Assembly (NCBI GenBank): GCA_017613375.1
Contig: JAGADZ010000048.1
Location: forward strand, 1-50,196
Direction of reading: 5' to 3'
DNA from: Bacteroidales bacterium
GTDB taxonomy: Bacteria > Bacteroidota > Bacteroidia > Bacteroidales > P3
DNA length: 50,196 nt
Shown: piece by piece, positions 16,051 to 25,253 of the stretch
Numbering within the stretch: position 1 is the stretch's first letter
Layout: each line of letters opens with the position of its first letter
Position numbers and translations under genes: made by a program
Notes under the pieces: generated by a model
What the model saw: the letters and a program-made list of their open reading frames with translations, nothing else
The model's database searches: none
What the model was told of the DNA's origin: nothing

Positions 16051-17877
16051 TTACCAGAGTTTGACGATGAGTTTAAACTCCTCATCGTCCCAGAAGGACT
16101 TGAATTCCACATCCACGGCGGCACGTTCTTTGTAATTGTACTCCTCATCGCATGCGACTTTCAAGTTCTTCAGACAGTTTACCTTATCGCCGAGTCGGGC
16201 ATAAGCAACGGCACGGAGATAATACACATCGGCATTCTGGTCAAGACAGCAGTCGAGTGTGCGGATGGCGTTGCTGGTCTCGCCATTCATCAACTGTGCA
16301 AATGCGAGATTGAAACTGCAGGTGGAGCCTTTTAGTTGTTGAATGGCCTCTTTGTAGTTGCCTTTCTTGAGATTCAGAATAGGCAGGTTTGTTTCGGCAT
16401 CATTGCTTCCCTGTCGCTGAGCCTCTTCAAAATAGAATCTCGCCAAAGCATAATCTTTCTGGGCTAAACACAGAAGTCCGGTATTGTTAAGAACGTCGGG
16501 GTTGTGGGGATTGAGCTGACGTGCCATGTTCAGATAACGCTCAGCTTCTGCATAATTGCCGAGATAGAAAGAAACGGCACCGGCATTGTTCCATCCAGCC
16601 CATTCCGAGCTGTGGTTTTCGGTAGCCCATTTGTAGTATTTCAGTTTGGTTTCGTAGTTGTAGTTGATATAGGCGGCATACATCAGCTCGTCGAAAGTCA
16701 GCTTGGCGGGGTTCAGAGATGCCTGTTTTGCCAACTCTGGGTCAGTCTTGCGTGCTTCCGAGTAATAGAGGGCAATCTGTGCGCGACGCAGGTTGGGGAA
16801 GATTTGTGTATTGAGCTGAGTGTAGGTGTCTGCCATATTCTTTATCATCTGCTCGCGTTTTATGAGGTTCTGCTGGGTCTCAACAATGTTGACAATGGCA
16901 TGTTTGTCTTGAATGTCGGACTCTTCAACCATGATGACAAAGTGTACCCAGTCCTCGCCAGCGGCACGGGTGGTGATGACAATCTGTTTCAACTGCTCAT
17001 ATTTGAAATGGTCTATTTCGTAGCTTGGAATGTTGGCACGTTGGGCCATAATGGTAAGCACTTCGTCAAGGACTCGTTTGATTTGTACAGTGGCTATTTC
17101 GGCACGTCCTTTGCTGACGCCTACATTGTTTGTCTCCTCTCCTTCAGGTGAAGCCCAGCCGGTAATGGTTATTTGTTTTGGGAGGCCGTTTTCGAGCATG
17201 ATTCGTTTCAACTCTTCCAGCTGTGCTTTGGAATTGAAAGTGCGGTTCATCTGGAAGTTCCAGTCCAGTGTCGACAGCCCGTTGGGGAAGTAGATGTCGG
17301 CAGTCTCGATAACACCTTGCGTTTTGTTGTAGTTGATAGGTGAGATGGAGATGTTGCCACGGATGTTGACCCAGGTCGAGGTGGTGTTCACACCGTCAGA
17401 TATCAGTACCGTTGGGAATGTTTTTGTTGGATATTGTATCTCGTCGGCAAACTTCGCCTCGTCGTCTGTCGTAGAGGCTTTGTATCCGACAGGGGTCAGT
17501 GTGACTCTGCCCGTCTCCATGCCTGGCCTGAAATCGAATTCGTCAGTATAGGTGAAACGACCTCCATTCTCGTAGTTTATCGTTACGCCTTCTCCGTTGA
17601 CATTCTCTCCCTTGAGTGTAAGGGGCTCCAGGGGGATGCTGCCACCTTCCCATGTGAATATGGGCTGGATGAAAACGGCAACGCCTTTGGCGAAATATTT
17701 TTCAGGTATGGAACCTACGAACTTGACTACGACCTTGTCGTCACGTGTCTCTACAGGATTGGGTGTCGCTTGATAACGTACCTTTTTACTGTTGTTTTTC
17801 ATTTTCGACAATCCGTTGCAGCCTGCGAAGAGTACGCAGAAAATCATAAGGGTCGCGGTAAAAATCGATTTTTTCAT
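16051..17877 (-). CDS. lipoprotein with OmpA-like and TPR domains
   Basis: A 608-residue lipoprotein. MKKSIFTATLMIFCVLFAGC puts the lipidated Cys at residue 20; the in-frame codon at 17907 would only add a non-signal stretch. About 40-190 form a beta-rich domain. About 195-290 resemble an OmpA C-like domain, with ITGWASPEGEETNN and SKGRAE in the usual place of the peptidoglycan-binding motifs. About 400-600 are TPR repeats, for example WAGWNNAGAVSFYLGNYAEA and the next unit. It heads the operon with pssA, queA and comF. An envelope scaffold function is inferred; the exact family name is not known to me. Confidence 0.82.
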   Translation of the reverse strand: MKKSIFTATLMIFCVLFAGCNGLSKMKNNSKKVRYQATPNPVETRDDKVVVKFVGSIPEKYFAKGVAVFIQPIFTWEGGSIPLEPLTLKGENVNGEGVTINYENGGRFTYTDEFDFRPGMETGRVTLTPVGYKASTTDDEAKFADEIQYPTKTFPTVLISDGVNTTSTWVNIRGNISISPINYNKTQGVIETADIYFPNGLSTLDWNFQMNRTFNSKAQLEELKRIMLENGLPKQITITGWASPEGEETNNVGVSKGRAEIATVQIKRVLDEVLTIMAQRANIPSYEIDHFKYEQLKQIVITTRAAGEDWVHFVIMVEESDIQDKHAIVNIVETQQNLIKREQMIKNMADTYTQLNTQIFPNLRRAQIALYYSEARKTDPELAKQASLNPAKLTFDELMYAAYINYNYETKLKYYKWATENHSSEWAGWNNAGAVSFYLGNYAEAERYLNMARQLNPHNPDVLNNTGLLCLAQKDYALARFYFEEAQRQGSNDAETNLPILNLKKGNYKEAIQQLKGSTCSFNLAFAQLMNGETSNAIRTLDCCLDQNADVYYLRAVAYARLGDKVNCLKNLKVACDEEYNYKERAAVDVEFKSFWDDEEFKLIVKLW

Positions 17878-18012
17878 AAAACGAATCACTTTTTGTGGCT
17901 TTGTCAACCAACTTTTTTATCTATTCTCTATTATTTTATTATCACATTTATAATAACATACACTGTTTTCTAAACCTTTTATGGCCCAAAAAACATGTAT
18001 TGTTTCAAACTG

Positions 18013-18020
18013 CAAAGTTA
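18013..18020 (-). promoter_or_regulatory. -7 promoter element for the TPR lipoprotein-pssA-queA-comF operon
   Basis: The minus strand reads TAACTTTG, a full match to TAnnTTTG, in the 180-base gap upstream of the operon. The -33 region has only CTGGA at roughly the right distance. The predicted leader is about 130 bases. Confidence 0.55.
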
Positions 18021-18057
18021 CACATTTATTTTGAATTTCCAGAATATAATATTATTT

Positions 18058-20928
18058 TTATTTTGCACATGTGTCGTTGAACGGACAGTATTGACAGGAT
18101 TTGCCTTTTGGTGTTGCTTCAAAATCAATTGCAGGATTGAGCATTTCTGCCAACACCTCTTTGAGTAGACTCTCGAATTTTTTTAGTGTTTCCATGTCGT
18201 GTAATGTCTCCCCGTCCCACGATGCTTCCATAAAACCTGTTTTTAAAGTTCGCAGTGGGAATATGCCTGTCAGGAAATGGTTGTTGCTCTTTGTCTTGCC
18301 CTCTGGGCTGTTGAAAAACAGCCAGGCATATGTCATCACTTGGAACCATTTGTCGGGTGCTCTCATGGCAAGGTCGACATCCTCTGTTTCGTTTCCTTTC
18401 TTCGTTTTGGTAGGTGTGACTTTTAACTCATTGTCTTTGACAGCCCCTGATTTGTAATCGATAACTCTGAGGATGTCGTCGGTTTTGTCTATTCTGTCAA
18501 CTCGTCCGGCGATATTTACCGTGTAGTTGATTCCGTGGTCACTCATGTCTATGGGTTGAACCATCTTGTCTTCAAGCATGATCATTCTCATATTGTGGTT
18601 TTCCAAGAAATCTATTTCGTTTTTGAGGAAATGTCTTAGTTGAGACTTTATCACATTGTTGTATAAGTGGTTTTTCCCTTCGGGACTACGGCCTTTTAAT
18701 AGTTTTTCCTCAAAAATGTTGTCTACGGTTTCGTCTATTCTTTCTAATTCGTTTTGAAGTGTGGCTTTCTGTATCTCTCCGCTGTCTATGGAGTAGATGT
18801 CTTTGAGGATGTCATGGATGAATTCGCCAAGTTCATTGCTTTCAATCTCTTCTTTTACTTCATCTGTCTCACGCACTCCAAGGACTTTTTCATAATAGAA
18901 CTTCAATGGACAGCTGCGATAGGTGTTGAGTGCCGAAGGTGAAAACCCTTTCTCGGCGATTTCTTTCATACGCTCTGTCACTTGCTCTGTTTTTCGGACT
19001 TTTGTTATGCTTTCTTTTTGTGTCGTTTTGATGGAGGCATTTAATGTCTCTTCTATTATTGCTATATTGCTGTAACGTTCTGATAATTCTGTTTTTACTT
19101 GCTGGATGAATCTGCTTGGCTCTCCTTTGCCGTTGGCTGTGCTGTCTGAGCTGTAGAGCAGATATACTTCTTTTGCACGTTGAATCAGTCTATAGAAGTG
19201 ATATGCATATACCGCATCTTTTTGTCTGAATGTAGGGAGACCGAAGGGTATTTTTAATGATAATGGAATCAAAGAGTTGTCGCTTCTTCCGGCGGGTAGG
19301 ACGCCTTCGTTGGCGGAGAGTAGTATTATCTTCTCAAAATTGATGTTTCTCGTCTCCAGCATTCCTAATACCTGTAACCCTCTCAGAGGTTCACCATAGA
19401 ATGGCACTGTGCGTCTTTGTGCAAGTCTCTGGAAGACACGAAGCATTGTGTCAACTTGCTTAATGAACTGATGATTCTCCTGTAATTCACGGAAGTAGTC
19501 GATGGTTTGCAACATACATTCAGCTGCCTCGCGTTCTTTTATGTTTTTGTCGCTGAGACTGTCGGCTGCTAAAACGGTGATGTCTGTCAGTATTTGCAGT
19601 AGGTCGTCAATCATCGGCTCTTTTTCGGCGAAGAGGAACTCAATCAGGTTCCCTTTTTCGAAAGTGTTGAGCAATGATTTCAGGTATTCGTGGTTGGCAT
19701 AGATGATTTTGTCTTCGGAAAGTCTCGCGACAATTCTTGAATGTGTCTCATGCTCGTCTAAGATACTTGCTATCAGGTGGTCGGAGAAAATGCTGACAAT
19801 GTCTTTGTGGTAAAAACGGTTGTTCTTCCTGTGATGATAGGCTAATAGTATTTTTTCAATTAGAGAGTAAGTGTTTGTGAGGTTGAATGGAAATCCCATA
19901 GTCACGTTGGTTTTTGTGACATTGCTTGGGAGAGAGTTGAGCATGGGAAGTAATAACTTTTCGTCAGCAAGTATTATTGCGGTGTTTTCAAGCGTGTTGT
20001 CCTCGCTTTCTGCCTCTTCTTGACCGCTTTCTTCGTTTGATTGTTTTGCCAGGATGTTTCCGGCGCATTTTGTTTGCAGGATATTTTCCGGACAGTCAAT
20101 AATGTGTATCTCTTTTGGCTCTTTGCCGAATAACTCGCCAAATTTGAAGTCTCCACCGTAGTGTGTTTTGTGTTGGTTTAGAAAGAGCCCCGACTCTTGT
20201 AGCAGCCTTCCGGAATTGTCTTTCTCTAAATAGTAGTCGTCTCCGTCGAAGAGAATGCTCCCTTTCCCGTTACGGATGAATGTATCGATGATTTTCTGCT
20301 CACTAGTAGAGAGGGCGTTGAAACCGACAAACCAGATATGTTCACAATCGAAGCTATCTACCATGGAATCAATATTGTCGGCAACATGCCTGTACGCCAT
20401 GCCGGTATAAGCTTGACCTTTTTTGGAAAGTCGTTCGTGCAGTTCGGTGTAATAGGTGTGGAGGGATTGGAAAAAGTTTAGGTAACTCTCTTGGAACGAG
20501 GTCTGTGGCTTGCCGCTGATGTCCCAGACCCCTAACTTTTTTGTTTCGTAAATGTTGTTGAACAGCTGTTTGGCGTCTATGCAATACAGGTCTATTTCCG
20601 AAAAATCAGACAGCATTGTCTCTCCGAACGACATGAATTCTTCAAAACTGTCGAATTTTCGTACATTCTTGTCGGTGTTCACATAAATATCGTACAGCTC
20701 GAATAGAAGAAACTCGTGCTGGACAATTTGAAGCTTTCCTAACTCGCTGACCAGGTCGTCAATGCCTATTATCTTTGGCAGAAAAAAAGATTTTTGTTTT
20801 ATCCGTGCCATCTCATTGCTGAGGAACAGACCGGCTCTTCGGTTATTGAAAACAACCACCACTCGTTCCAAATCATTGGGATTTCGGTTTATTATCTTCT
20901 CTGCTACAGTGTAAAGAAATGATTCCAT
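18058..20928 (-). CDS. AddB-like PD-(D/E)XK nuclease/inactive helicase
   Basis: A 956-residue protein. The N-terminal ~600 residues look like an inactivated UvrD-type helicase (VVVFNNRRAGLFL near residue 23; no Walker A motif). The C-terminus is a RecB-family nuclease: SPSALNTYRSCPLKFYYE (663-680), His at 705 in GEFIHDILK, GRVDRID (Asp 811) and VIDYKSG (Asp 824, Lys 826). Cys 673 with Cys 945, 948 and 954 (CQYCPFNDTC) matches the AddB iron-sulfur staple. It probably works with an AddA-type helicase-nuclease in double-strand break repair, but no such gene lies in the window. It follows the nucleotidyltransferase gene by 8 bases. Confidence 0.85.
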   Translation of the reverse strand: MESFLYTVAEKIINRNPNDLERVVVVFNNRRAGLFLSNEMARIKQKSFFLPKIIGIDDLVSELGKLQIVQHEFLLFELYDIYVNTDKNVRKFDSFEEFMSFGETMLSDFSEIDLYCIDAKQLFNNIYETKKLGVWDISGKPQTSFQESYLNFFQSLHTYYTELHERLSKKGQAYTGMAYRHVADNIDSMVDSFDCEHIWFVGFNALSTSEQKIIDTFIRNGKGSILFDGDDYYLEKDNSGRLLQESGLFLNQHKTHYGGDFKFGELFGKEPKEIHIIDCPENILQTKCAGNILAKQSNEESGQEEAESEDNTLENTAIILADEKLLLPMLNSLPSNVTKTNVTMGFPFNLTNTYSLIEKILLAYHHRKNNRFYHKDIVSIFSDHLIASILDEHETHSRIVARLSEDKIIYANHEYLKSLLNTFEKGNLIEFLFAEKEPMIDDLLQILTDITVLAADSLSDKNIKEREAAECMLQTIDYFRELQENHQFIKQVDTMLRVFQRLAQRRTVPFYGEPLRGLQVLGMLETRNINFEKIILLSANEGVLPAGRSDNSLIPLSLKIPFGLPTFRQKDAVYAYHFYRLIQRAKEVYLLYSSDSTANGKGEPSRFIQQVKTELSERYSNIAIIEETLNASIKTTQKESITKVRKTEQVTERMKEIAEKGFSPSALNTYRSCPLKFYYEKVLGVRETDEVKEEIESNELGEFIHDILKDIYSIDSGEIQKATLQNELERIDETVDNIFEEKLLKGRSPEGKNHLYNNVIKSQLRHFLKNEIDFLENHNMRMIMLEDKMVQPIDMSDHGINYTVNIAGRVDRIDKTDDILRVIDYKSGAVKDNELKVTPTKTKKGNETEDVDLAMRAPDKWFQVMTYAWLFFNSPEGKTKSNNHFLTGIFPLRTLKTGFMEASWDGETLHDMETLKKFESLLKEVLAEMLNPAIDFEATPKGKSCQYCPFNDTCAK

Positions 20929-20936
20929 GGTACTTG

Positions 20937-21668
20937 TTATAGGGTGTGCTCGTTTAGAAATGCTTCTGCTTTTGCCAACGACTCGGGTTTGCCTACGTCT
21001 AACCAGTCGCTGGCTCTGTGTTCGTATATTCCAATCTGCTTTTTGTCGGCAATCCGTAAATATTCGGGTATTATTGGATACGGATGTGATGCCTCTGGAA
21101 GCAAATCGGCAAATCGGCGCTGGATTATTGCAATTCCGCTGAACGCCAGCAGTCTTACCCCGGGTGTGTCGGGGGGTGTTCCGATGGTTTCGCCACTGCG
21201 TAAATTCACCCAGCCCCTGAGCCTGTTTGTGGAATCTACGGTGAGCTGCCGGTCGGTAATACGTTCGCTTACGGCTAAAGTTGCGAGATTATTGTTCGTT
21301 TTATGTACCTGTTCAAGTGTTCTGAAATCGATGTCCGACAGGATGTCGACATTGTGTACAAGTATGTTGTCGCTTTCAGAGAATAGCGGTGCTGCATGTT
21401 TGATGGCTCCGCCGGTGTCCAGTAGCATGTCCCTCTCGTCGGAAAATACGATTTCCGCGTCCCATTGGCGGTTCAAAACAAAGGCCTCTATTTTGTCGGC
21501 GAAATGATGAATGTTAATTGTTATATGCTTGATTCCAAAACTAATAAGTCTGTTGATGTTCCTTTCAAGAAGAGTCTGCCCGGCTATCTCTACAAGGGCT
21601 TTGGGCTTGTCGTCGGTAAGGGGCTTTAGTCTTGTGCCCAATCCTGCGGCGAGTAATAGTGCTTCCAT
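20937..21668 (-). CDS. sugar-phosphate nucleotidyltransferase (MurU/mannose-1-P guanylyltransferase type)
   Basis: A 243-residue NTP-transferase. The N-terminal signature LLAAGLGTRLKPLTDDKPKA contains the GxGxRLxPLT loop and the Lys that binds the substrate phosphate. LVHNVDILSD (about 101-110) holds the metal-binding Asp. The short length without a left-handed beta-helix domain fits N-acetylmuramate-1-phosphate uridylyltransferase (MurU) or a hexose-1-phosphate guanylyltransferase of the HddC type; the sequence does not decide between them. It is transcribed away from the polysaccharide operon and is followed by the AddB-like gene 8 bases later. Confidence 0.85.
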   Translation of the reverse strand: MEALLLAAGLGTRLKPLTDDKPKALVEIAGQTLLERNINRLISFGIKHITINIHHFADKIEAFVLNRQWDAEIVFSDERDMLLDTGGAIKHAAPLFSESDNILVHNVDILSDIDFRTLEQVHKTNNNLATLAVSERITDRQLTVDSTNRLRGWVNLRSGETIGTPPDTPGVRLLAFSGIAIIQRRFADLLPEASHPYPIIPEYLRIADKKQIGIYEHRASDWLDVGKPESLAKAEAFLNEHTL

Positions 21669-21771
21669 TGTTGACAGTTTTTAATGTTAACGTGGCTCAG
21701 AATGATAAATTGTTTTCTGACTTTTTTTTTGATAAAAATGAAAAAAATTTCATTATTCCACGTAACTTTTG

Positions 21772-21779
21772 TATCTTTG
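21772..21779 (+). promoter_or_regulatory. -7 promoter element for the polysaccharide operon
   Basis: TATCTTTG matches TAnnTTTG exactly and lies 110 bases before the first gene of the operon. The -33 position reads TTTC/TTCA, a weak match. No other good promoter is seen up to 38070, so this may drive the whole cluster. Confidence 0.6.
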
Positions 21780-21889
21780 CATTTCAAGAAATTGTTGACA
21801 CTTCCATATGTTTTTTCGGAAGTGGCTGTATTGCAATTTTATATGTAGAAATTCATTATTTGTAATAATAATAAAATAACACGATACAA

Positions 21890-22708
21890 ATGAAATTAAA
21901 GTTTTTGTTGCCCCTTGCCAGTCTACTAATTGTCGCAGCTTCATGTACTCCTCAACGAGAAATTGCATATGTAAAGGATGCTCCTCGTGATTCTGCCATG
22001 GCTCTTGAGGGAGAGTTTTCAAAAGGTATCCAGGCTAATGATGTTCTCTACATCTATGTTGAGAGCCAAACAGCACAGGCCACTGTCTCTTTCAATCAGG
22101 AAACCAACAAAGTGGCTGTTTCTTCTACGGGTGTCGTCATGAACCCTGGAACAGGAAATGTGCAAGGTTATCTTGTAAGCCAGGATGGATATATTACCTT
22201 CCCTGTACTCGGCAAAATGAAAGTCCTCGGACTGACCAACTCTGCTCTGGCACGAATGATTGAACAACGTCTTGTGGATGAAGGACATCTTAAAGACCCT
22301 GTGGTTACAGTCAAACTGATGAATTTCAGAGTATGTGTGCTCGGAGAGGTGGCACGCCCTGGCCAACTCGTCGTGCAGGGTGAACGTCTTACAATCTTCG
22401 AGGCTTTGAGTATGGTCGGTGACCTCACTATTTACGGCCAGCGCGAGAATGTTACCGTGATTCGTGAAGAGAACGGCAGCCGTATTATCGGCAATATCAA
22501 TCTTTCTTCCTCGGAAGTGTTCAGCTCCCCATATTACTACCTGCACCAGAATGATGTGGTTTACGTGGAGCCGAGCAAACGCAAACGTGTCAACGCCGAC
22601 CGCGACCCGATTATCATGACTTACATATCAAGCGGTATCTCGATAATCTCAATGCTTTCTTCAACATTATACTACTATTTACTGGTAAAACAGATGAACA
22701 AAAACTAA
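21890..22708 (+). CDS. polysaccharide export outer-membrane lipoprotein (Wza family)
   Basis: A 272-residue lipoprotein (LLIVAASC, lipidated Cys at about 19) with the Poly_export domain (about 45-135) and an SLBB domain beginning RVCVLGEVARPGQLVV (about 146). A C-terminal hydrophobic helix near 240-265 may span the outer membrane, as in Wza. Wza-type proteins form the outer-membrane channel for exopolysaccharide or capsule. It is followed by the Wzc-type kinase after 63 bases, the classic order for a Wzy-type export system. It is shorter than E. coli Wza (about 380), as is common in Bacteroidota. Confidence 0.93.
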   Translation: MKLKFLLPLASLLIVAASCTPQREIAYVKDAPRDSAMALEGEFSKGIQANDVLYIYVESQTAQATVSFNQETNKVAVSSTGVVMNPGTGNVQGYLVSQDGYITFPVLGKMKVLGLTNSALARMIEQRLVDEGHLKDPVVTVKLMNFRVCVLGEVARPGQLVVQGERLTIFEALSMVGDLTIYGQRENVTVIREENGSRIIGNINLSSSEVFSSPYYYLHQNDVVYVEPSKRKRVNADRDPIIMTYISSGISIISMLSSTLYYYLLVKQMNKN

Positions 22709-22771
22709 TCTACTGTAAGTCTTTATAATCCATTTGTAATCGATAACAAGTTTTTTCAGAATAAAACAATT

Positions 22772-25213
22772 ATGGAAAACAACCAATTAACTAATCTACA
22801 AGCCGCTAATCAGGAAAACGAGAATACTATCTCTATCAAAGATATCGTTTTCATAGTTTTAAACAACTGGTACTGGTTTGTTATTTCAGCAGTGATATGT
22901 TTGGCGATAAGTGCTTTCATGTACAAGTCGAAACCGAAAGTCTATTCGGACACTGCACAGATATTGCTTCGTGACGATAATAATGGCAAGAGTTACGGTA
23001 GCAGGCAAAACATGGATGCTATCTTTGCCAATATGGGCATGAACACCGGCGGCCTTTCATTGGAGAATGAAATTTACATCATAAAGTCCACTCCGCTTCT
23101 TATGAAGGTGGTCGACCGTCTCGGCATGAATAGCTGGTGCTATCGCTCGGGTTTCTTCAAGAAAATATCCTACTATAAGGACCAGCCGATGCAGCTTAAT
23201 GTCTTCAATACACAGGTCGACAGCGTCTCTTTGGCCTTGTCGATGGAGGTGGTGCCTTTGAATGACAAAGAATATAACTACAGCATCGTTTCATTCAATG
23301 GTGGCAAGGTCAAGTCTGAAAAGAAGAAAGCGGCCTTCAGTCAGATAGTCAAAGTCAACAATTATGTCAGCTTTGCAATAGACAAGACCAAGGCTTTCAA
23401 ATCCGAATATGCAGGAGTGACTTTCTCGATGGGATACTCTCCTCTCTATGATGTTGCACGTGGAATGCAGGGCAGACTTGCTGTGTCACGTGTTGACAAG
23501 ATTGCTTCGATTATTTCAATATCCTTCTCTGACAATAATCCACTGCGTGCGAAGGAGATTGTTGATACTCTGATTGCCGTTTACAATGAGGATGTCATCA
23601 ACGATAAGAACATTGTCGCTCAGAAGACGGAACAGTTTATTGACGACCGTATAGCTCTGATTTATGGCGAACTTAATATGGTTGATGCTCAGGTTGAGCG
23701 TATCCAGAAAAACTCCAATCTGGCCGACCTTACCTCTGCCAGCGGCATGGTGCTCCAGACGAGCACACGCTATACCGATGAGGTGGTTTCTCTCGAGGCT
23801 GAACTGCAAATGCTGCAGTTTGTCAAGGAACATATAGAGAAAAAAGGTAACGAGAATGAGTTGATTCCATCACTCATTGTCAATGACGCCAATGTGCAGA
23901 ACCTTATCAACGTCTACAACAGACAGATGCTCAGCTATCAGCAGCTTGTCCAAGGAGGCGGTACAAACAACCCCAATGTCCGCAACACTCAGCAGGAACT
24001 CGCAACGACACGCTCTGCAATTCTATCGTCAATCAACAACCTCATTAGTTCTGTGAACTTGAAACTCCAGAAAGCTCGCAGTCAATCCTTGCGTTCTCAG
24101 CGACAGATTACCGATATGCCTACTCAGACCAAGGCTGTCATGGAGGTCACTCGTCAGCAGAAAATCAAAGAGGAATTGTATATGTATCTGCTCAGCAAGC
24201 GTGAGGAGAACGCCATGAATCTTGCGGTGACCATAGCAAATGCCAAGGTCGTGGAGAGTGCCCATCCGACAAAGACGGCTCCAAGCCTTATGATGTATGG
24301 CTTGGTGGGTCTTGTCCTTGGTTTGGCGTTGCCGGCATTGATAATGTTCTGCATTTCGTTCTTCAACACCAAGTTGCGTGGCAAGGCTGATGTCGAAAGA
24401 GCTCTTACGATACCTGTCCTCGGAGAGATTCCTTCTAAGCCGGAGTCGCGTGCCAAGGACGAGGTGCTGGTGACTCCCAATGGTACAGACGTCGTGACAG
24501 AAGCATTCCGAATACTGCATTCGAATATACCGTTCTTCTTGAACGATGCTGACAAGAAAGTCTTACAGACTGTATCGACCATGCCTGGCGAAGGAAAGTC
24601 GTTCGTCTCTATCAACTTGTCTCTTTCTCTGGCATATACTGGAAAGAAAACGGTTCTTGTAGACCTTGACTTGCGTAAGCGCAGCACGTCAAAGGTTATT
24701 GACCGTCACAACCGTATGGGTATCATCCATTATCTGCTCGGCAAGGAGAACGATTTCGAAAAGATAATCACTAAGAGCGATTCGTCAGAGAATCTTGACT
24801 ATATCGTTTGTGAGAAGACTCCTCCAAACGCCACACAGTTGCTTATGAATGGCCGTTTCGAGTCTTTGATGCAGTATCTCCGCGATAATTACGACTACAT
24901 CATCTTAGACTCCACTCCGGCACAGATTGTCGCCGATGCGGCTATCATCAACCGTTATGCTGACTTGACCTGTTACATCATGCGTGTGGGTGTGATGAGT
25001 AAAGGTGCATTCCCGTTCGTTCAGGAACTTTCAGACAAACAGAAGTTCAAAAATATGGCTATCGTCCTTACGGATATGCCGCTCGTCAAGAAACGTTATG
25101 GCGGTTACGGCTACGGTTATGGCTACGGTTATGGCTACGGTTACGGCTACGGTTATGGCTATGGTTACGGCTATGGCGATGATAGTGAGAAGGAAAAAGG
25201 GACAGAAAGTTGA
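22772..25213 (+). CDS. polysaccharide co-polymerase/tyrosine autokinase (Wzc type)
   Basis: An 813-residue BY-kinase. An N-terminal Wzz domain begins with a transmembrane helix (about 33-50), and coiled-coil segments follow (about 280-480). A second helix lies near 508-530. The cytoplasmic kinase has Walker A MPGEGKSF (about 604-611), Walker A' VLVDLDLRK (about 628-636) and Walker B YIILDST (about 710-716). The C-terminal tyrosine cluster is an unusually regular Gly-Tyr run with 13 tyrosines (about 776-802), which would be the autophosphorylation site. It controls chain length and export of the polysaccharide together with the Wza-type protein just upstream. Confidence 0.93.
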   Translation: MENNQLTNLQAANQENENTISIKDIVFIVLNNWYWFVISAVICLAISAFMYKSKPKVYSDTAQILLRDDNNGKSYGSRQNMDAIFANMGMNTGGLSLENEIYIIKSTPLLMKVVDRLGMNSWCYRSGFFKKISYYKDQPMQLNVFNTQVDSVSLALSMEVVPLNDKEYNYSIVSFNGGKVKSEKKKAAFSQIVKVNNYVSFAIDKTKAFKSEYAGVTFSMGYSPLYDVARGMQGRLAVSRVDKIASIISISFSDNNPLRAKEIVDTLIAVYNEDVINDKNIVAQKTEQFIDDRIALIYGELNMVDAQVERIQKNSNLADLTSASGMVLQTSTRYTDEVVSLEAELQMLQFVKEHIEKKGNENELIPSLIVNDANVQNLINVYNRQMLSYQQLVQGGGTNNPNVRNTQQELATTRSAILSSINNLISSVNLKLQKARSQSLRSQRQITDMPTQTKAVMEVTRQQKIKEELYMYLLSKREENAMNLAVTIANAKVVESAHPTKTAPSLMMYGLVGLVLGLALPALIMFCISFFNTKLRGKADVERALTIPVLGEIPSKPESRAKDEVLVTPNGTDVVTEAFRILHSNIPFFLNDADKKVLQTVSTMPGEGKSFVSINLSLSLAYTGKKTVLVDLDLRKRSTSKVIDRHNRMGIIHYLLGKENDFEKIITKSDSSENLDYIVCEKTPPNATQLLMNGRFESLMQYLRDNYDYIILDSTPAQIVADAAIINRYADLTCYIMRVGVMSKGAFPFVQELSDKQKFKNMAIVLTDMPLVKKRYGGYGYGYGYGYGYGYGYGYGYGYGYGDDSEKEKGTES
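25103..25174 (+). repeat. 12-base coding repeat for the Gly-Tyr tail
   Basis: Seventy-two bases made of six 12-base units, GGT-TAy-GGC-TAy, encode twelve Gly-Tyr pairs. Glycine codons alternate strictly GGT/GGC, while the tyrosine codons vary. The alternation shows that the unit that expanded was 12 bases. Because 12 is a multiple of three, gain or loss of units keeps the frame. Confidence 0.95.
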
Positions 25214-25253
25214 TGTGCTTTGCACAGTCTTTGACAGAATAGACAACTGAATT

